From Polyangium sp. 6x1 (lineage in GTDB: Bacteria; Myxococcota_A; Polyangia; Polyangiales; Polyangiaceae): a stretch of DNA of 64,000 nucleotides. The DNA lies in contig NZ_JARZHH010000003.1 of NCBI RefSeq assembly GCF_029946515.1, positions 248,001-312,000 on the forward strand, in the 5' to 3' direction. Shown here one piece after another: positions 39,506 to 48,210 of the stretch. The notes below the pieces were generated by a model. The model was not told where the DNA came from. It worked only from the letters and a program-made list of their open reading frames with translations, and ran no database searches. The first letter of the stretch is position 1; every line of letters starts with the position of its first letter. The position numbers were made by a program, and so were the translations under genes.

Positions 39506-40227
39506 GCCCGAGAATTGAGGAATTGGCCAGCGAGCCTGTATTGATCAGCGCCGAGCAGCTCGTCGACCAGAGCGCAGGTCTGCCGGCAAACGCCCGCGCG
39601 CAGCTCTTCGAGGTGCTGGCCTGGCTCGAGAGCTCCATCGCCAAGCCGAATCCGCAGATCGGTCGCAAAGGCCACGTGTGTCCGTTCGTCGGACCTGCCC
39701 TGACCCGCTTCCGGTCGATCCGCTTTCATGTGTACCAGGGCGAGCTCCGCCAGGCCGCCGTGGAACCGGTGCTGCGCGCGCTTGCTGCGCGCTTGTCGAC
39801 GCTGCAGCCCACCACCGGAGTCGGCCGGGAATTCCGCGCGATCCTCGTCCTGTTCCCGGAGCTGCCCGACGACGGCGGGCCGGTGCTGATCGACCCCGTG
39901 CAAAAGGCGCTGAAGCCCGAGATCACTGCCAAGGGCTTGATGATAGGACAATTCTATCCCGGCTGCCCCGAGCCCGGCTTGCACAACCCCGATTACCGCC
40001 CGCTCGAGGCGCCGCACCCGATGCTCGTGATTCGCTCGATGCAGCTCACCGATCTGATGTTCTTGTTTTCTCTCCCGGACTGCCTGCGCGCGTACGTGCG
40101 GAAATTCGGTGTCTCCTCCCGCGACGAGCTCATGGCGCGCGTCGCGGCCGCCGACATCCCGAAGCTGCCGACGCTCTGGGAGGACGTCATGGACTCCGCA
40201 TTTCCACTCGAGGCGAACGTCGATTGA
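39502..40227 (+). CDS. DUF6875-like protein
   Basis: A 241-residue soluble protein. The recognisable features are GHVCPFVGPAL near residue 57 and a second block, GQFYPGCPEPGLHNPDYRPLEAPHPMLVIRSM, near residues 150-180. This matches my recollection of the DUF6875 family, which is seen near natural-product clusters and has no established activity. There is no signal peptide or membrane segment. It sits between exporter and binding-protein genes and is coupled to both (ATGA upstream, one-base overlap downstream), so it belongs to the peptide operon. The Cys-Pro-Phe motif could be catalytic or metal-binding; this is a guess. Confidence 0.55.
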   Translation: MSPRIEELASEPVLISAEQLVDQSAGLPANARAQLFEVLAWLESSIAKPNPQIGRKGHVCPFVGPALTRFRSIRFHVYQGELRQAAVEPVLRALAARLSTLQPTTGVGREFRAILVLFPELPDDGGPVLIDPVQKALKPEITAKGLMIGQFYPGCPEPGLHNPDYRPLEAPHPMLVIRSMQLTDLMFLFSLPDCLRAYVRKFGVSSRDELMARVAAADIPKLPTLWEDVMDSAFPLEANVD

Positions 40228-41777
40228 TGGAGTACCGTGTGGCTGCGAATCGAAAGCGCGACGAACGTCGCTCGAGAAAAACGACCCTCGGGCTCACCAT
40301 TCGAGACATCGTGATCTCCTCGGGGCTGCTCGCCCTCTTCGCTGCGTTTTTTGCGCGAGGTGGCAGGCTCGTGTACGAGCTTCCAAAGCCCACACGGCTC
40401 GTGGATGTACAGCTCGCGAGCGGGGCCGGGAGTGAGCTTTGCGGACCGGCGCCGCCCGACGGAAGCTCCGTCATCGTCGAGATGGTGTACAGCAGCGACA
40501 AGCGGGCCTGGATCGACGAGGCTGCGACTCGGTTCGCGAAGGCATGCCCGAAGATCCAGATCAAGGCGATTGCGGAGGGCGGCATCGAGGCCGCCGACGC
40601 CATGCTGAAGGGTGAGGTGAAACCGACGATCTGGTCGCCGGCGGACGATCTCGTCCTTCGTTACCTCGATGGACGCTGGAGGGAGAGCCGCGGCCGATCA
40701 CCGTTCGACATCACGAAGCAGGTTTCGCTCGCTCGCTCGCCGCTCGTGGTCCTGATATGGGAAGATCGGCTCGAGGTCCTCGAAGCCATCCTCGAAAAAA
40801 ACAAGAACGGCGAGGGGCTGTGGATGGACGCGATGTGCCCGGGGGTGCCGCGGGACCCGCAGAATCTCGAGGAGATGGCCCTCGAAGACATGGTGCCGGG
40901 GACGTGGAGCGATTGGTACGGCTCCGTCGTACCGGCTGCGCTCCCGCAACCACGGCCGGCGGCTCGGCGGCTCGAGAAGACGACCAAACGAGCCTATATC
41001 GCGCCGTTTCCGACGGCCGACGAAATGAAGCGGTGGGGAAGGGCGAAGCTCGTGCACCCGTCGCCGACGCGCTCGGCGGAGGGGCTCGCGGCGCTTTACC
41101 TCATGGCCTACGATTACGCATTGCCTCCGAACGACAGGCCGGCCGCGCTCAAGGAGCGCATCAAGGAGGCAGTCGGGCAACCCGCGAAAGAGGGTGTGGT
41201 CGTGCGGGGCGACCCCGCCGAGGCGGATTTTGCTCGCTCGTTCGAGGAGCGGCGAGAGCCTTTCCAGCGCTGGCTCAAGCGATGCGAAGCGGGCGCGCCG
41301 CCCCCCACGCCGACGGCGCCCCTCTTGACCGACGCCATCTTCGACCTGGGCGCGAGCCGATACGACGCCGTGGTTACGCAGGAGCAGCTCGTTTTCGAGA
41401 TTCTTCAGCGGTTCGATACAAACGCCGACGTGATGGAGGAGCTGCGGGTCGTGTATCCGCAGCCGACGCTCGTGAACGAGCATCCCGTGGTCGTTTTCGA
41501 TGACGGCCAAATCACCGCCGAGCAGCGCGCGGCTGCCGAGAAGTGGATCAGCTATCTACGTAGCCCGGAGATGCAGAAGCTTGCCGTCAAGCTGGGGTTC
41601 CGGCCGGCGACCCCCGAATTGAAGCTCCGGAGCATCGAGGACTCCGAGAATCCTTTCTTCAAGTTTCGACGTTATGGCGTGGAGATCGACACGCCGTTCG
41701 TCGAGGCGCCGCGCCTCGACGGCAAGTTCGTGGCCGATCTCGTTCGCGCCTGGCGGGACGCGACGGGGAGACACTGA
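40227..41777 (+). CDS. Membrane-anchored extracellular solute-binding protein
   Basis: A 516-residue protein starting inside the TGATG overlap. A basic N-terminus and one transmembrane helix (about residues 28-48) are followed by a large periplasmic domain with type 2 periplasmic-binding-protein character: VEMVYSSDKRAWIDEAATRFAKACPKI at its start, then TIWSPADD, and YLRSPEMQKLAVKLGFRP near the end. It resembles the substrate-binding part of proteins that often carry a VWA domain; no VWA domain is visible here. No importer permease is next to it, so it may present the peptide to, or retrieve it from, the paired exporters. Ligand unknown. Confidence 0.65.
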   Translation: MEYRVAANRKRDERRSRKTTLGLTIRDIVISSGLLALFAAFFARGGRLVYELPKPTRLVDVQLASGAGSELCGPAPPDGSSVIVEMVYSSDKRAWIDEAATRFAKACPKIQIKAIAEGGIEAADAMLKGEVKPTIWSPADDLVLRYLDGRWRESRGRSPFDITKQVSLARSPLVVLIWEDRLEVLEAILEKNKNGEGLWMDAMCPGVPRDPQNLEEMALEDMVPGTWSDWYGSVVPAALPQPRPAARRLEKTTKRAYIAPFPTADEMKRWGRAKLVHPSPTRSAEGLAALYLMAYDYALPPNDRPAALKERIKEAVGQPAKEGVVVRGDPAEADFARSFEERREPFQRWLKRCEAGAPPPTPTAPLLTDAIFDLGASRYDAVVTQEQLVFEILQRFDTNADVMEELRVVYPQPTLVNEHPVVVFDDGQITAEQRAAAEKWISYLRSPEMQKLAVKLGFRPATPELKLRSIEDSENPFFKFRRYGVEIDTPFVEAPRLDGKFVADLVRAWRDATGRH

Positions 41778-41815
41778 CTCCCGCTCATTGTTCAACGTGT
41801 GAACGGAGGAGAATC

Positions 41816-42496
41816 ATGGCGACCGAAACCGAGCAATCCAAGCAGTCGACGGAGAAGAAGACGGACGAACCTCGCATCGAGGTGAAAGAGGAGGCGACGA
41901 GCGCGTCCGAGGGCGAGCCGAAGGCCGAAGCCAAGGTCCCGCCGAACGCCGAGCCGAAATCCGAGGAGAAGTCCAAGGGCAGCGCCGCGCCGAAGCCCCC
42001 TGAGCCCGTTTCGCGCGTGGGCCGCGGGGAGGCCATCATTCGGCGCAACGTGCTGTGGGCGCTCGGCGCCGGGCTCGTTCCCGTGCCCATCGTCGACATG
42101 GTCGCGATCACGGGCATCCAGGTGAAAATGCTCGCCGAGCTCTCGGAACTTTATGAGCTGAGCTTCCGGGAGGACATCGCCAAGAAGCTCATTGGCTCGC
42201 TTCTTTCGGGCGTCCTCGGCGTCGGCGCCGGCGCCGTGATCGGAGCCAGCCTGGGGAAGCTCATTCCGTTCGTGGGCACCGCATTCGGCATCGTCACGAT
42301 TCCCGTCATCTCGGGCGCGTTCACCCAGGCGCTCGGCAAGGTCTTCGTCATGCATTTCGAGACAGGCGGCACGCTGCTCGATTTCGAACCTCACAAGGTG
42401 CGCAGCCACTTCAAGCAGGAATTCGAGAAGGCCAAAGAGTACGTCGCGGACGTGCAGAAGTCCAAAGAGGACTCCACGGCGACCAAGCAGTCCTGA
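41816..42496 (+). CDS. DUF697-family protein with acidic/lysine-rich N-terminus, second of two
   Basis: A 226-residue protein with a strong GGAGGA site five bases before ATG 41816. Residues 1-60 are a low-complexity Glu/Lys/Ala/Pro tail. Residues 65-220 are the DUF697 core, closely matching the 163-residue protein at 18428: both contain EAIIRRNVLW, DIAK-L-G, ALGKVF-MHFETGGT and RSHF. The hydrophobic glycine-rich middle suggests membrane association. The gene is followed after 23 bases by an SPFH gene, so the two products probably act together at the membrane. Function unknown. Confidence 0.8.
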   Translation: MATETEQSKQSTEKKTDEPRIEVKEEATSASEGEPKAEAKVPPNAEPKSEEKSKGSAAPKPPEPVSRVGRGEAIIRRNVLWALGAGLVPVPIVDMVAITGIQVKMLAELSELYELSFREDIAKKLIGSLLSGVLGVGAGAVIGASLGKLIPFVGTAFGIVTIPVISGAFTQALGKVFVMHFETGGTLLDFEPHKVRSHFKQEFEKAKEYVADVQKSKEDSTATKQS

Positions 42497-42519
42497 CGAG
42501 CCCATCGTGAGAGCCGCCC

Positions 42520-43602
42520 ATGAGCAAGCCGGAAGCGGATGAAGAGATGCAAAATGGATCTTCGAGTGGCGAGGCGAAGACGCCACCCTTCCGGGAGCGG
42601 CTCGCGAGGTGGCTCCGGAAGGCCCGGTTCACCCTCTACACGACGCTGGTCGTCCTCCTGTTCCTGGCCGGCTTCCTCTGGCCGCGGATCTTCATCCGCG
42701 TGCCGTCGGGGAGCAGCGCCGTCATGTATCGTTTTTTCCTCGGTGGGACGGTGACGGATCGTATCTGGGGCGAGGGACTCAACGTGATCCCACCCTGGGA
42801 CGAGCTCACCGTCTACGAGACGCGAATGCAGCAGCAAAAGCTGAAATTCGACGTGCTCAGCGAGGAGGGGCTCAACCTTCCGGTGGAGGTCTCCGTACGA
42901 TACCAGGCGAACAAGGAAATGCTCGGGTATCTGCACCAGGACATCGGCGTCGATTACTTCGAGAGGTTGATCCGGCCGGAGGTCGAGTCCCACGTCCGGC
43001 GCACCTTCGGCAACCGGACGGCGCACGAGATCTACACGAGCGTACGTGACGTCCTCCAGGAGCTCAGCAAGATATCGTCGCTCGGGCGCCCCGATGATAG
43101 TGGGGGAGCGCGTCCCTACGTGCAGGTCTACGAGCTCAAGCTCGTCGATATCGAGCTACCCGAGATCGTCCAGAGCGCGATCGCGGACAAGTACAAGCAG
43201 GAGCAGCTCATGCTCGAGTATCGCTTCAGGCTGGAGAGGGAAGAGAAAGAAGCCGAGCGTAGACGGACCGAGGCTGCAGGGATTCGTGATTACAATCTCA
43301 TTGCGAGCAAGGTATCTCCGGAGATGCTCAAGTGGCGCACCATCGAGGCGTCGCTGGAGCTCGCGAAATCGCAATTGGAGCTGGCGAAGTCGCAAAACTC
43401 GAAGGTCGTCGTACTCGGCGGCGGGCCGGGAACGCAGATGCTCATGAATGTCGATGGAGCCACGGGCGCGGTTGCAGGAGCGCCGGGAGCGGTTTCTGGT
43501 TCGGCAGAGGAGAAGAAGAATCAGGACGCCGCCACATCCGCGACGGAAGCGGCTTCTGCGCCAGCTACGAGCCAACAAGGGGCACAGGGGAGCGTTCCGT
43601 AG
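42520..43602 (+). CDS. SPFH/prohibitin-domain membrane protein
   Basis: A 360-residue protein with a charged cytoplasmic N-terminus, one transmembrane helix (about 38-58, TLYTTLVVLLFLAGFLW) and an SPFH domain (about 62-235) with RVPSGSSAVMYRF, GLNVIPPWDELTVYETR and a VSVRYQ strand. A charged coiled-coil (235-290) and an Ala/Ser-rich tail follow. SPFH proteins build ring or cage scaffolds and membrane microdomains. Being last in the peptide operon beside a DUF697 protein, it may organise the exporter or protect the membrane. A hairpin 30 bases after its stop may end the operon. Confidence 0.85.
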   Translation: MSKPEADEEMQNGSSSGEAKTPPFRERLARWLRKARFTLYTTLVVLLFLAGFLWPRIFIRVPSGSSAVMYRFFLGGTVTDRIWGEGLNVIPPWDELTVYETRMQQQKLKFDVLSEEGLNLPVEVSVRYQANKEMLGYLHQDIGVDYFERLIRPEVESHVRRTFGNRTAHEIYTSVRDVLQELSKISSLGRPDDSGGARPYVQVYELKLVDIELPEIVQSAIADKYKQEQLMLEYRFRLEREEKEAERRRTEAAGIRDYNLIASKVSPEMLKWRTIEASLELAKSQLELAKSQNSKVVVLGGGPGTQMLMNVDGATGAVAGAPGAVSGSAEEKKNQDAATSATEAASAPATSQQGAQGSVP

Positions 43603-43632
43603 CGAGCGTGCAAGGGACGGCCGCGCGTGCAG

Positions 43633-43658
43633 GCAGGCACCCGCTCTGGCGGGCCTGC
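43633..43658. terminator. Hairpin between convergent operons
   Basis: GCAGG-CA-CCCGC / TCTG / GCGGG-CCTGC forms a 10-pair GC-rich stem with a two-base bulge and a four-base loop, 31 bases after the SPFH stop and about 85 bases from the stop of the opposite gene. There is no T-run on either side, so it is not a classic intrinsic terminator, but its position between convergent operons fits a bidirectional stop. Confidence 0.4.
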
Positions 43659-43743
43659 CGGCGCGCAGGGGTCCGGCTGAGCGGTAGGGGTGGCGAGGGA
43701 GGGTGGGAAGATCACTCGAGCGGTTCTACAACCACGCCCAGCG

Positions 43744-45249
43744 TCACCGTGGAGGCAGGCGAGATGAAGACGGCAGCTGCGAAGTTCCGGTGACGTCGCG
43801 CGCATGCCCCTGACGCGCGCCGAAGGCTCGAATCTCCTCGTCGAGTCCCTGGAAAAACTGCTCCACGTCGGCGAGCTCGACGAACGGAACGAAAGGCTCG
43901 ATGGGGCTTTCATAGGCTGCGCGGAGACTCGTGAGCTGCTCGAGCAATCGTTCGACGGTCGCTGCATGCGACGGATGCCGCAAGAAACCTGGCCGCTCGC
44001 GCAGCACGCCGGTGGCGTCGTCGAGCAGGGCCCGCACGCGGACTTCGGAGCCGTGGATGGCGTCGAGCCGTTCCTGCACCCGGGTCACATAGACGCGAAG
44101 CGCGCGGGCCAGTTTGCTCTCTGGAAGTGGGGCGCGCCCGGGAAGCGCGCCGTGTTCGATCAAGTCGTCGAGCGTGCTCACGAGCGCGGAGCCTCGCACG
44201 TCGTCGAGGAGTTTGTCGAAATCGAAACTCGATCGACCGGGGCCACTTCGGTCTTGGAACGTCAAGATCGGCGCGAATGCGAAGCGCGCGCCTTCGAGGG
44301 TCGCGCAGAGGCGTGCCCAGAGCATATCGGAGCGCCTGCACACGCGCCCCCCGAGGCGAGGGGCGACGTTCGGAATCGTGTCGAGCAGCGAGGCGCGGAG
44401 CACGAGCGTGTTTCCCCCTCGCGCGAGAAGGGCCGGGCCGGAATCGAGCAGAGGGCGCTCGGGGAGCGCGCGCGTGCTCGGGATACCGTCGAGCAGACCA
44501 CCCACGGCCTCTGCGAGCCTGGCAAAGGCCGCATGCACGGGCTCCCCCGGATGAGCGCGCTCGATCCACATCGCGTGCGCGCCGGCATCTTCGTGGGCCC
44601 GCGTCAGGTCGTAATAATATTCCGGGAAGGCTCGCCGCACGCGTGCGTTCTCGGCGGACCAATCCGGCCACGGCGCCTTCGGCTCGAGCTCGGCGACCAC
44701 GTCGAGGTGCCGCCGAAGGTCCTCCAGATTGACGCGCACCGTGCTCCGCGCAGGGAGCGGTGGAGCGCCGAGCACGGGCCCGATGGCGACATCGACCCCA
44801 CGATCGCGCAGGCGACGTATACGCTCGGAGAGGCTCGGTTCGCCCCGAGCCATGGCCTCGAACGATGGCGAGAGCCGAAGGTCCTCGTCGACGATCCATA
44901 CCGAGGCGCCCGTACCCCTCACGTGGTCGAAGGCATGACGTTGCACGAGTGTCCGGGCGGTCGCGATGGGCCATCGGCCCGGCTCGATCCGTAGGCGACC
45001 AAAGCGACCGTGCTCGATATCACGCTCCTGCGAGGAACGAGAAATGAGGTGGAGACGAGGGCCCGCCACGGAGAGAGCGAGGGTCGCTCCGGGATCGGGC
45101 TCGCTCGACGGGTTCTCGAGCACGAGGACGTCGATGGACGCGAAGCCGGGATCCAGATCCGCCAGCTTTCGGATATCGCCGAGCAGCCGGGCGGCCATGT
45201 CTGGAAATGTCGTATCGGCGATGATGGCGACGACGAGCCGCTCGCTCAT
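43744..45249 (-). CDS. GT-A glycosyltransferase-like protein
   Basis: A 501-residue protein beginning at ATG 45249, in an ATGA overlap with the dioxygenase gene. The first 170 residues read like a nucleotide-sugar-binding Rossmann/GT-A core: LVVAIIADTTF, then ATARTLVQ, and WIVDEDLRL where a DxD-like acidic motif would sit. The C-terminal 250 residues are helical and unrecognised. I cannot name a family with confidence; a family-2-like sugar transferase is the best reading. It is last in a four-gene minus-strand operon with dioxygenase, acyltransferase and M20-like hydrolase, which suggests tailoring of a small molecule or glycan. Confidence 0.45.
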   Translation of the reverse strand: MSERLVVAIIADTTFPDMAARLLGDIRKLADLDPGFASIDVLVLENPSSEPDPGATLALSVAGPRLHLISRSSQERDIEHGRFGRLRIEPGRWPIATARTLVQRHAFDHVRGTGASVWIVDEDLRLSPSFEAMARGEPSLSERIRRLRDRGVDVAIGPVLGAPPLPARSTVRVNLEDLRRHLDVVAELEPKAPWPDWSAENARVRRAFPEYYYDLTRAHEDAGAHAMWIERAHPGEPVHAAFARLAEAVGGLLDGIPSTRALPERPLLDSGPALLARGGNTLVLRASLLDTIPNVAPRLGGRVCRRSDMLWARLCATLEGARFAFAPILTFQDRSGPGRSSFDFDKLLDDVRGSALVSTLDDLIEHGALPGRAPLPESKLARALRVYVTRVQERLDAIHGSEVRVRALLDDATGVLRERPGFLRHPSHAATVERLLEQLTSLRAAYESPIEPFVPFVELADVEQFFQGLDEEIRAFGARQGHARDVTGTSQLPSSSRLPPR

Positions 45250-46418
45250 GCATTCTCCGGCGGGTTTGCCTTCGCGCGCAGCCGCGCGTCCCACGCAGCG
45301 CCGGCGATCTTCCACCACGCGACGTACGCGCCATTGTAGACGTTCCGTGCGCGGTGCAGCCGGTACGCCTCGCTCGCGATCTGGAGCTTTTCGATGGCAC
45401 TCCGCAGCTCGCCCTCGTCCTCCGGGACGATGATGCCGCACGCGAGGGTTTCGCGCACGATGGCGTCCCGAGCGCCGTCTTGGGAGAGGAGCCGGCCAAT
45501 CCCGCCGGCGGCCTCCGGCGCGCGGCCGCTCTGCGCGAGGATTCGACGGAGCTGCCCGGCGATCATGGCCGAGGCATTGAACATCGACAATCCCTCGGTT
45601 GGCATAGGACCGGTATGGGCCAGCGCGCGCGGCCCGTCCGAGCGGATGTCGAGCTCGCCGAACCGGGGAAACCAGTCGTCGTTGAGGATCTCGCCAGGGT
45701 TCACCGTGACGTGCTCGTTCACCGGGTGCCACTCCGAGTGCTCGGGCGCATAACGTGCGTCCGGCGGCAACCACAGGGAAATGTATGCAGGCCGGTCGCC
45801 CGTGTCGAGGTTCGGGCCGGTGCGGTGCCACGTGAGGCTGTGCAGCACCACGATGCTGCCCGCGGCGACAGGCAAGCGCACGCGATCGGGGCGCGCGTCG
45901 AAGGCTTTGCCGTCGTCGGCCAGGAAGTCCGCCGGCGGGCTCTCTCCGAAGCGGTGCGAGCCGTCGACGACCTCCAGGCAACCTCCCTCCGGTCCGACGT
46001 CCTCGAGCGGGCACCACAATGAGAGCCCATCGGCCGTGTCCACGGGCCAGTATGGATAGTCCTGGTGCCACGGGACGGTCCCGCTCGCGTGGACGGGTTT
46101 CATGATGACGTGATCGTGGAGCAGACGCGCCCCGGACCGCCCCATGAACATGGCGGCCGTCGACCAGAGCCGCTCGTCACGCAGCGTGGCGCGGAACGCC
46201 TCGTCCATCCGCCAGATGTCACGCCATTGCGAGATGTTCGTGAGGTACGCGTCGAGCGCGAGCCTCTGCTCGGCCGCGAATCTCGTCAGCAAGGAGTCGA
46301 GCGCCGACCGCAGGGTCCGGCGCTCCCCCGCGGAGAACTGCGGCCGGAGGACGACGTGGCCGTGCTCTTCGAAGTACTCACGCGCGAGAGGATCATGCGG
46401 GGCGAATGCTTCGGTCAT
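45246..46418 (-). CDS. Phytanoyl-CoA dioxygenase (PhyH) family enzyme
   Basis: A 390-residue Fe(II)/2-oxoglutarate oxygenase. ATG 46418 forms an ATGA overlap with the upstream gene and removes an Arg-rich out-of-family N-terminus. The facial triad is visible: His118 and Asp120 in HQDYPYWPVD, and His198 in TWHRTG, with an Arg downstream for 2-oxoglutarate. About 130 extra C-terminal residues are helical and outside the usual domain. PhyH enzymes hydroxylate or halogenate natural-product precursors and lipids. A second PhyH protein with a similar HQDYPFWPVD motif is at 54366. Substrate unknown. Confidence 0.85.
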   Translation of the reverse strand: MTEAFAPHDPLAREYFEEHGHVVLRPQFSAGERRTLRSALDSLLTRFAAEQRLALDAYLTNISQWRDIWRMDEAFRATLRDERLWSTAAMFMGRSGARLLHDHVIMKPVHASGTVPWHQDYPYWPVDTADGLSLWCPLEDVGPEGGCLEVVDGSHRFGESPPADFLADDGKAFDARPDRVRLPVAAGSIVVLHSLTWHRTGPNLDTGDRPAYISLWLPPDARYAPEHSEWHPVNEHVTVNPGEILNDDWFPRFGELDIRSDGPRALAHTGPMPTEGLSMFNASAMIAGQLRRILAQSGRAPEAAGGIGRLLSQDGARDAIVRETLACGIIVPEDEGELRSAIEKLQIASEAYRLHRARNVYNGAYVAWWKIAGAAWDARLRAKANPPENA

Positions 46419-47272
46419 CGGGCTGTTCTCGTGGAAGACGAGGCGAAGAGGGGGCGCCCTGCGCGTTCGAGCGCGGCGAGCGCCTCGTCGAGGGGCAAAG
46501 CGAGATCTCCGAAATGTTCGGCCACGGCGTCCTTCAGCGCGCGGCAATCGGGTAGGCGCATTCTCCGGATCTCCGTGCGCCCGGTCAGGAGGATATCGTC
46601 ACGAATGGCAGTGAGTGCTCCGTCCGGGAATCGAATGAGGCGGAGCCCCGTGAGGAAGGGACCGAACCCCGGCTTCCTGTGGTGCTCTTCGATCATCGTC
46701 GCGAAGAAACCCAAGGGCCGCGGGGCGAGGGAAAACGTGTAGCTGGTGGTCCAACCATCGGAGCCGGGCGCCTTGTGCTCCACGGCGTACCCCTCCGGCC
46801 CGCGTGAAGCGAGGCGGAACGTCAATCCCGCGAAAAACCTGGGCGCCTCGTCGCCGACGGCCACGGGCTCGAGGTAGGGATGGCCGTTGCCGGCGTCGAG
46901 CCAAAAGGTTCGTCCCGAGATCCGGACGGAGAGCGCGATGTGGCAATCCGGCTGCTGCATCGTGCCGCTGTGCAATGCGACGTCGTAGCCGAGCTCTGTG
47001 AGGAGCGCCGCGAGGAACGGATTCATCACGTTGCAAGGGCCGCCGTGCCCTCGCCGCATGTCTTCGAGGATCTCGCTCCGAGTCGGCGCGCGCCCGTACC
47101 GCGCGAGCATGTGAAGGTTGTGGAAAGGGACGCGTCCTAGAAGCCCCCTGAGCAGCGAGCGGAGCGTCTCCAGATCCGGACGTTCGAAACGGATACCGAG
47201 GCGGTCGCAAAACGCCGTCGCCTCGGCGCGCGAGACGAAGCTGGATAGATCCGGATCCTCCGCTACCCGCAT
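46415..47272 (-). CDS. Arylamine N-acetyltransferase-fold acyltransferase
   Basis: A 285-residue protein of normal NAT length. The Cys-His-Asp triad is visible: Cys80 in RGHGGPCNVMN (family motif RGGxC), His111 in PDCHIAL and Asp126 in FWLDAGNG. NAT-fold enzymes transfer acyl groups to amines or catalyse amide closure in natural-product pathways such as rifamycin. Its start overlaps the upstream M20-like gene by 10 bases. In this operon it most likely acylates or cyclises a small amine; the acyl donor cannot be told from sequence. Confidence 0.82.
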   Translation of the reverse strand: MRVAEDPDLSSFVSRAEATAFCDRLGIRFERPDLETLRSLLRGLLGRVPFHNLHMLARYGRAPTRSEILEDMRRGHGGPCNVMNPFLAALLTELGYDVALHSGTMQQPDCHIALSVRISGRTFWLDAGNGHPYLEPVAVGDEAPRFFAGLTFRLASRGPEGYAVEHKAPGSDGWTTSYTFSLAPRPLGFFATMIEEHHRKPGFGPFLTGLRLIRFPDGALTAIRDDILLTGRTEIRRMRLPDCRALKDAVAEHFGDLALPLDEALAALERAGRPLFASSSTRTAR

Positions 47273-48111
47273 CGCGCCACCTCGTGGAGCACGCCGATGA
47301 ACTGTGCGCTCGCGAGCGGCAGCGTGCCGAGCGGCAACGACTCGTTCGGCGCGTGGATACGCGCGCGCGTGTCGTTCGGACCGATGGCCAGGTAAGGTGC
47401 GTCTTTCACGAGGTGCGCGAGGCAGGGGCAGCGGCTCTCGCCGAACGCCTTGTTGAGATACCGATCGAGCACGCGAATCTCACGTGCCTCGGCGCGCGCG
47501 AGGGACGCGATGGTCTCCAGGACGGGCGCGAGGCGCGGCGGAATGCGACGGGCGAGCAGGCGCTGCGTGCCATCCTCCTCGAAGTAACCCGTCTCCTCGA
47601 TCCAGAGCTCGACCGCGGGAAGATCGAGCGTGGGAAACAGCGCGTGCGCCCAAGGCGAACCAATCTCCTCTTCACCCTGGAGGACCCACACGAGCCCAGG
47701 TAAGCTTTGGCGAGCTCCTGTCCATCGAACGAGCCGCTCGAGCGCGAGCAGGCGGAGCGACAAGGGGCCGAGGTTGTCGCCGACGCCGCGACCGAAGGCG
47801 CGCTCGCCCCGGACGTGAACCTCGAAAGGCTCGCTCGACCACCCGTCGCCCGCCTCCTCGACGTCGTAATGTGCAAAAAGGCCGACGTACCGCGCCCCCA
47901 CCTCCGGCTTTCGCACGGCCAGGAGGATCGGCGCGGCCTCGCCGCTGCCGTGGACGCGCACGTCGAACCCGAGGGCTTCGAGGCGCAGGGCGATGGCCTC
48001 GCGCACGCGCGCGAGGCCAGGCGGATGGCTCGCCGTGGGCCGTGCCGAGATCCACGCGCGCACGAGATCGAGCCAGCGCTCACGCTCGGCCACATCGAAC
48101 GCCTCCGCCAC
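47263..48111 (-). CDS. Short M20-like metallohydrolase lacking the lid domain
   Basis: A 282-residue protein from GTG 48111, with AAGGAG about five bases upstream. Metal-binding motifs of the M20 family are present: HYDVEEAG, GRGVGDN, the catalytic GEEEIGSP, an IEETG strand and a late HAPNE His. M20 peptidases are usually 370-450 residues because a dimerisation lid is inserted in the middle. Here about 85 residues join the two catalytic halves, too few for that lid. It should hydrolyse a peptide or amide bond. First gene of the minus-strand operon. Confidence 0.75.
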   Translation of the reverse strand: MAEAFDVAERERWLDLVRAWISARPTASHPPGLARVREAIALRLEALGFDVRVHGSGEAAPILLAVRKPEVGARYVGLFAHYDVEEAGDGWSSEPFEVHVRGERAFGRGVGDNLGPLSLRLLALERLVRWTGARQSLPGLVWVLQGEEEIGSPWAHALFPTLDLPAVELWIEETGYFEEDGTQRLLARRIPPRLAPVLETIASLARAEAREIRVLDRYLNKAFGESRCPCLAHLVKDAPYLAIGPNDTRARIHAPNESLPLGTLPLASAQFIGVLHEVARCG

Positions 48112-48155
48112 GTTCGCTCCTTGCAATCCCTGGTGGCTCACCGCAGTAGAGGAGG

Positions 48156-48184
48156 TTACACGAACGGGAGCGGATGGGTATAGG
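48156..48184 (+). promoter_or_regulatory. Candidate sigma-70-type promoter for the carbamoyltransferase operon
   Basis: TTACAC, a 17-base spacer and TATAGG lie in the 99-base gap between the divergent operons, placing a start about 20 bases before ATG 48211. The match to consensus is partial, so confidence is low. Confidence 0.3.
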
Positions 48185-48210
48185 ATGGATGGTCTCGTGA
48201 AACCCGCGCC

